NCBI GenBank assembly: GCA_015257445.1
Contig: JABZKE010000020.1
Span: 1 to 8,454, forward strand
Length of the DNA: 8,454 nucleotides
From: Nanosynbacter sp.
GTDB taxonomy: Bacteria; Patescibacteriota; Saccharimonadia; Saccharimonadales; Saccharimonadaceae
Reading direction: 5' to 3'
This document shows, in pieces, positions 5,649 through 8,454 of this stretch (the stretch's first letter is position 1; the number at the start of each line of letters is the position of its first letter). The notes under the pieces are model-generated. The model was not told where the DNA came from. It saw nothing but the letters and a program-made list of their open reading frames with translations, and made no database searches. Both the position numbers and the translations under genes were made by a program.

Positions 5649-5707
5649 AAAAAATAAATCTCCTTATTCTAACAATCTTCTCTTTTAGTTATTTTTGTTT
5701 GCTTTTT

Positions 5708-5723
5708 ACGCTATATATGTTTT
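5708..5723. promoter_or_regulatory. NrdR-box-like site A
   Basis: ACGCTATATATGTTTT fits the NrdR box (a 16-bp palindrome with an AT core and ACAC/GTGT-type ends) less well on its right arm than boxes B and C. It lies at about +25 to +40 of the nrdD transcript. Spacing to box B is 23 bp start-to-start, about two helical turns. Confidence 0.55.
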
Positions 5724-5730
5724 GGCAATT

Positions 5731-5746
5731 ACGCTATATATAGTGT
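5731..5746. promoter_or_regulatory. NrdR-box-like site B
   Basis: ACGCTATATATAGTGT closely matches the known NrdR box pattern acaCwATATaTwGtgt. It covers about +2 to +17 of the predicted nrdD transcript. It is separated from box C by 16 bp (32 bp start-to-start, about three helical turns), the spacing known for cooperative NrdR pairs. Confidence 0.85.
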
Positions 5747-5754
5747 CTATGCTT

Positions 5755-5783
5755 ATTCTATAACGCTATATGTAGCGTGTCAA
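5755..5783 (-). promoter_or_regulatory. nrdDG promoter
   Basis: Minus strand TTGACA (5783-5778), a 17-bp spacer, TAGAAT (5760-5755), identical in hexamers and spacing to the two promoters at 1308-1374. The predicted start is about 5748, giving a leader of about 100 nt. NrdR-like box C fills the spacer and box B covers the start, so a bound repressor would exclude RNA polymerase. Confidence 0.88.
5763..5778. promoter_or_regulatory. NrdR-box-like site C, within the promoter spacer
   Basis: ACGCTATATGTAGCGT is the most symmetrical of the three boxes: ends ACGCTA/TAGCGT are exact inverted repeats of 6 bp. It lies between the -35 and -10 of the nrdD promoter. NrdR is a zinc-finger/ATP-cone repressor that senses dATP/ATP; its gene is not in the window. 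Confidence 0.85.
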
Positions 5784-5804
5784 CATAAAATTCATTGTAT
5801 TATT

Positions 5805-5832
5805 TAGACATTTTATGTTATAGATGTATAAT
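5805..5832 (+). promoter_or_regulatory. Promoter of the 64-residue gene, giving a probable leaderless mRNA
   Basis: TAGACA (5805-5810), a 16-bp spacer and a perfect TATAAT (5827-5832). The start site expected 6-8 nt after the -10 falls at 5838-5841, essentially at the ATG at 5841. It is divergent from the nrdD promoter, with 21 bp between the two -35 boxes. Confidence 0.7.
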
Positions 5833-5840
5833 ATTCAGAG

Positions 5841-6035
5841 ATGAGAAAAAAGTTGAATAATAATAAAGTTATTATGCCGGAAAAGTGCTGGGTGGGTGAT
5901 TCGCAGAAAATCTGTTACAGGACTCGTGAAGAAGCCGAGGTGGCCGCTATGGTGGCGGCGCATGATTACCACGCGCCGGCCCTTTCAGTGTATCGTTGTG
6001 AATATGGCGACCACTATCACTTGTCTTCTCGGTAA
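5841..6035 (+). CDS. Small Cys/His-containing hypothetical protein, 64 aa
   Basis: A soluble 64-residue protein in which Cys16 and Cys25, a helix at ~28-41 (TREEAEVAAMVAAH), and a C-terminal C53-x4-H58-x-H60 motif (YRCEYGDHYHLSSR) suggest a small metal-binding or zinc-ribbon-like fold. The arrangement C ... Y-R-(S/T)-R-E-E-A-E ... L-x-V-Y-R-C-E-x-x-x-x-x-H-L is one I associate with short conserved hypotheticals in actinobacteria and phages (C-x-W-H-L type), without a named family. No SD is present: the promoter's -10 ends 8 nt before the ATG, so translation is probably leaderless. An alternative ATG at 5874 also lacks an SD. It is divergent from nrdDG and shares its control region, so it may respond to the same signal. 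It converges on the cutinase gene across 38 bp. Confidence 0.75.
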   Translation: MRKKLNNNKVIMPEKCWVGDSQKICYRTREEAEVAAMVAAHDYHAPALSVYRCEYGDHYHLSSR

Positions 6036-6057
6036 TTCTTGACAGAAATTTAAGGTG

Positions 6058-6088
6058 CTGTATTTTAACACATCTACTTAGAATACAG
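6058..6088. repeat. 7-bp inverted repeat at the convergent gene ends
   Basis: CTGTATT (6058-6064) and AATACAG (6082-6088) with a 17-nt gap span the stop codon of the cutinase gene. No U-run follows directly on either strand, so it is a poor terminator candidate, yet it is the only structure between the two convergent genes. Confidence 0.3.
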
Positions 6089-8454
6089 TCTTCTCTTAAG
6101 ATATCTAGGCATGCCAGAGTCAGGTACGGCTGGAATAAGTTTTTTAGTATCCTTATCTTGGGTAGTTATTGAATCTGGCTGTTTCTGGTGATTAGATTTT
6201 TCTTTTGATTCTATGCTCGAATGAGATGAATGATCTTCTTGGTGATTTTTTGTGTTAGGGGTATCGGAGTTATTGTTATGGTTTTCATTATTTTTCTCGG
6301 AATTAGAATGCTTATCTGGTTTAGATTTATTATCGGTTTTTTGCTTATCGGGCTTTCCGCTCTCTGGATCCTTTTTATCTTCGGACTTCTTTTTGCCTTC
6401 GGATTCCTTTTTATCTTCGGACTTTTTATTAAAAATGCCACGGAGTCGGTCTGTAAGATTTTCAGTTTGTTTTGAAAAGGCGTTATGTTTTAGAATATCT
6501 AATTCTCGAAGTAGGTCGCCAAAATGATTGTCTTCTGGTTCTTCTGGTGGTTTCGGTGGCTCGGAAGGGTCGGGATTGGTGGAGTTATTCGGATTGCTCG
6601 AATCGTTGGTCTTATTGGAGTCGCCTGAATTGCTTGGATTATCTGAATCTTCCGAATCGTCGGTTTTATCTGGTTCGCTATCCTTGATTGGAATGTTTTG
6701 CTCTTCGGTTTTATAAATCCTAGCGTCATCGCCGATATGGTGGATTAAAATATGATGAGCTTTGGTTGGATCGAGTTTGTCAAAATTTAGGCTGTCGCTG
6801 GAAGTGAACCCTTGAGCCACACCGTCAATAATCAGTAGTTTCTGTTTGGTTTCATGGTGATAATTTGGGTCAGAAATTTTAGTCGGAAGTGGGGTGATTT
6901 CAGCACGCCATTTGCGACCTTTGAATTCAAGTTCGACGATTTTTGGTCTTAAATCTTCAAATTCGACAAATTTAGTAGCATAGTGTTCAGGATCTTGCTG
7001 TAAGCGCAACGGCTTATCGGTATAGGTATTGGTGATGCTAAAATTATTACCATCAAAGGTTACAGTATAAGTTGGAATATCGCCATTTTGAGCATGAGTC
7101 TTTGGCTTATTCTCCACTAACTCTAATTTTTCATCGATGAATTTTTCACTAGCGGCGTTACTAAAATAATGACCATGCATATCAAGGGTAAAATCATAAA
7201 CCGAACTGGTATATTCTGACCTACCACCATCGCCATTGATGATAAACGGTGTGAGATGTTTAGCCTCTAAAAGATATTTAAGCTTCTGGATGTACTCACC
7301 ACTAGCGTAATCGAAATAGATTTCGGCTGGAGTAGAAAGGATAAATCCTTTAGTGGTATCATGTTGAAGCTTTTGTTCGGACGAAATTTGATAGATTGCT
7401 TGGTAGAGGTCAATGATCGATGCGTTTTTTACGGAGGTATTAGACTCGTCGTAATATTGTTTTAGTTGCTGCTCTAACTGAAGTAGATTGTCGGTGTTGG
7501 TATTAAAATCTGTAATTTTTTGATATTTGGCAAAACCATGATGGTCGGTAGCGAAATCTACTTTATAGATATGAAAAAGTGCATACCTATGTTTTCTGGA
7601 TTCGATATTGCTAATTAGTTTTTTGTATTGCAAAGACAAGGCGGCTGGATTGGCTTTATTAAAATTAATGGCGACAATATATTCATGATCGATACTATTG
7701 ATTTTTGGATGAGCCAAACGATCCTGGAGCTGCTTAATAAAATATGGCGAATAACCAACATTTAGAGTGCCAGGTTTTGCGAGTTTTTTGGCGCCATGTA
7801 GAATTTGACCAACTATATGTGCAGATTCGGCGTAAGCATCGCGGTCTGCATAGGCAAGATGCCCTGAAATAAGGTTTTGATGGATAAACTGGAATTTTCC
7901 GAGATTGATTTCGGAAAGACCTAGTGGGTCAAAGAAGCTGCCGCACATAAAATCACCGGAATTGCACCAAGTACCAATTTTCCCGGAAAACTTAGTGTTT
8001 GGCAGATAAGGTTTTTGCGCTCCTAGGATGCCATGCTCTACATCACAATCGGGGACATTAATGCGATAATCGGAATGTATACCATGATAACATGGTTTGT
8101 CCTTACCTTCTCCTTCTGGGAGATGTAATTTAGGATCGCCGAAAGTTGAGAGGTAGATAATTTTTTCGGGATCAAGTGTGCGAATGGCGTGACTCATCAC
8201 TATGGCACCTTGAGAATAGCCACCTAAAATAAATTTGGTGTTCGGACAGCGATGAACGACCTCTTGATATAACGCCTGCATCTCTTTGATGCCAGTGGTC
8301 ACACTATTATTAAAATAGTCATTTTTGCCAGCATTAAAATAGGTATCAGTGATGGCTTTTAAATTTTCAACACTTACCGCAGGATATTGATAACCGTAAC
8401 GGTTTGATTCTCCGAGATCATAAAAATCGTAGGATTTATTTGCGGATTGTAGTA
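6074..8454 (-). CDS. Cutinase-family hydrolase with vWA-like domain and long low-complexity tail (5' truncated)
   Basis: 792 residues are visible; the frame stays open to the window end, so the N-terminus and any signal peptide are missing. A GTG at 8302 is not the start: the preceding 50 codons (…YDLGESNRYGYQYPAVSVENLK) are in frame and fit cutinase (YPA, then NNSVTTGIKEM). Numbering from the first visible codon, the nucleophile is S80 in GGYSQG, then the STFGDP strand, D167 in CNSGDFMC, and H198 in SGHLAY: a complete cutinase triad with cysteines placed as in the family. Such enzymes hydrolyse lipid, polyester or envelope esters. Residues ~235-410 have the strand-helix order of a von Willebrand A domain (HEYIVAINFN; RYALFHIYKVDFA; IDLYQAIYQI; TKGFILST; PFIINGDGG) but no DxSxS metal site. 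A beta-rich part follows (~430-600), then Asp/Ser/Asn/Pro and Lys/Glu/Ser tracts (~610-780) and a C-terminal VPDSG before a basic end. Likely exported; role at the host surface is inferred. Confidence 0.85.
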   Translation of the reverse strand, partial: LQSANKSYDFYDLGESNRYGYQYPAVSVENLKAITDTYFNAGKNDYFNNSVTTGIKEMQALYQEVVHRCPNTKFILGGYSQGAIVMSHAIRTLDPEKIIYLSTFGDPKLHLPEGEGKDKPCYHGIHSDYRINVPDCDVEHGILGAQKPYLPNTKFSGKIGTWCNSGDFMCGSFFDPLGLSEINLGKFQFIHQNLISGHLAYADRDAYAESAHIVGQILHGAKKLAKPGTLNVGYSPYFIKQLQDRLAHPKINSIDHEYIVAINFNKANPAALSLQYKKLISNIESRKHRYALFHIYKVDFATDHHGFAKYQKITDFNTNTDNLLQLEQQLKQYYDESNTSVKNASIIDLYQAIYQISSEQKLQHDTTKGFILSTPAEIYFDYASGEYIQKLKYLLEAKHLTPFIINGDGGRSEYTSSVYDFTLDMHGHYFSNAASEKFIDEKLELVENKPKTHAQNGDIPTYTVTFDGNNFSITNTYTDKPLRLQQDPEHYATKFVEFEDLRPKIVELEFKGRKWRAEITPLPTKISDPNYHHETKQKLLIIDGVAQGFTSSDSLNFDKLDPTKAHHILIHHIGDDARIYKTEEQNIPIKDSEPDKTDDSEDSDNPSNSGDSNKTNDSSNPNNSTNPDPSEPPKPPEEPEDNHFGDLLRELDILKHNAFSKQTENLTDRLRGIFNKKSEDKKESEGKKKSEDKKDPESGKPDKQKTDNKSKPDKHSNSEKNNENHNNNSDTPNTKNHQEDHSSHSSIESKEKSNHQKQPDSITTQDKDTKKLIPAVPDSGMPRYLKRRLYSK
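6369..6424 (-). repeat. 36-bp repeat unit within the Lys-rich tail of the cutinase gene
   Basis: A 20-bp identical block at 6369-6388 recurs at 6405-6424, a period of 36 bp. It encodes a 12-residue repeat, KSEDKKESEGKK then KSEDKKDPESGK, in the low-complexity tail. A region this repetitive is prone to length change by slippage between strains. Confidence 0.75.

Noticed and set aside
6058..6088. Bidirectional terminator between the 64-residue gene and the cutinase gene
   Set aside because: The stem is AT-rich with a 17-nt loop and no U-run follows directly on either strand.
8300..8302. GTG start codon for the cutinase gene
   Set aside because: The frame stays open for 50 more codons upstream to the window edge, and those residues fit the cutinase fold (YPA and S-x-x-x-G segments), so the GTG is an internal valine.

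Overview
The window looks like a piece of a Patescibacteria genome, most likely Candidatus Saccharibacteria (TM7). This is inferred from the content, not from a marker gene. The supporting signs are an actinobacterial-type cutinase fused to a long low-complexity tail, a class III (anaerobic) ribonucleotide reductase operon, several short lineage-type hypothetical proteins, moderate-to-low GC, and standard stop usage (UGA reads as stop, which argues against Absconditabacteria and Gracilibacteria).

Layout. Positions 1-363 (+) hold the C-terminal third or so of a tRNA-dihydrouridine synthase. Converging on it is an 85-residue unknown protein (397-654, -) with its own terminator and a long leader of about 130 nt that can fold. 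The stretch 655-1438 looks non-coding at first sight, but it carries a 59-residue gene (1054-1233, -) with a near-perfect promoter, an SD displayed in a hairpin loop, a strong terminator, a 12-bp inverted repeat flanking the gene, and a two-tier hairpin in its 3' UTR. Divergent from it is a polytopic membrane protein of 192 residues (1439-2017, +) ending in a clear terminator, followed by a TetR-type regulator (2143-2712, +). The two divergent promoters have back-to-back -35 boxes, and a near-perfect 20-bp palindrome lies at the start of the membrane-protein transcript. Together these suggest a small regulated module: unknown small protein, membrane protein and TetR regulator.

Positions 2790-5648 (-) are the nrdD-nrdG operon. 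NrdD is the class III reductase with an N-terminal ATP-cone and a C-terminal glycyl-radical loop. NrdG is its radical-SAM activase. The NrdD stop and the NrdG start are directly adjacent. Upstream is a consensus promoter with three NrdR-box-like 16-mers, one filling the -35/-10 spacer, so control by NrdR and dNTP levels is strongly suggested. Divergent from nrdD is a 64-residue Cys/His-containing protein (5841-6035, +) whose promoter lies so close to the ATG that the mRNA is probably leaderless.

Positions 6074-8454 (-) hold a large gene that runs off the window's end. It begins (as far as seen) in a cutinase-type alpha/beta-hydrolase with an intact Ser/Asp/His set, continues through a domain resembling a von Willebrand A fold without its metal site, then a beta-rich region, and ends in a long Asp/Ser/Asn/Pro- and Lys-rich tail with a terminal PDSG motif. 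It is probably secreted or surface-exposed and a candidate for contact with the actinobacterial host's envelope; this role is inference.
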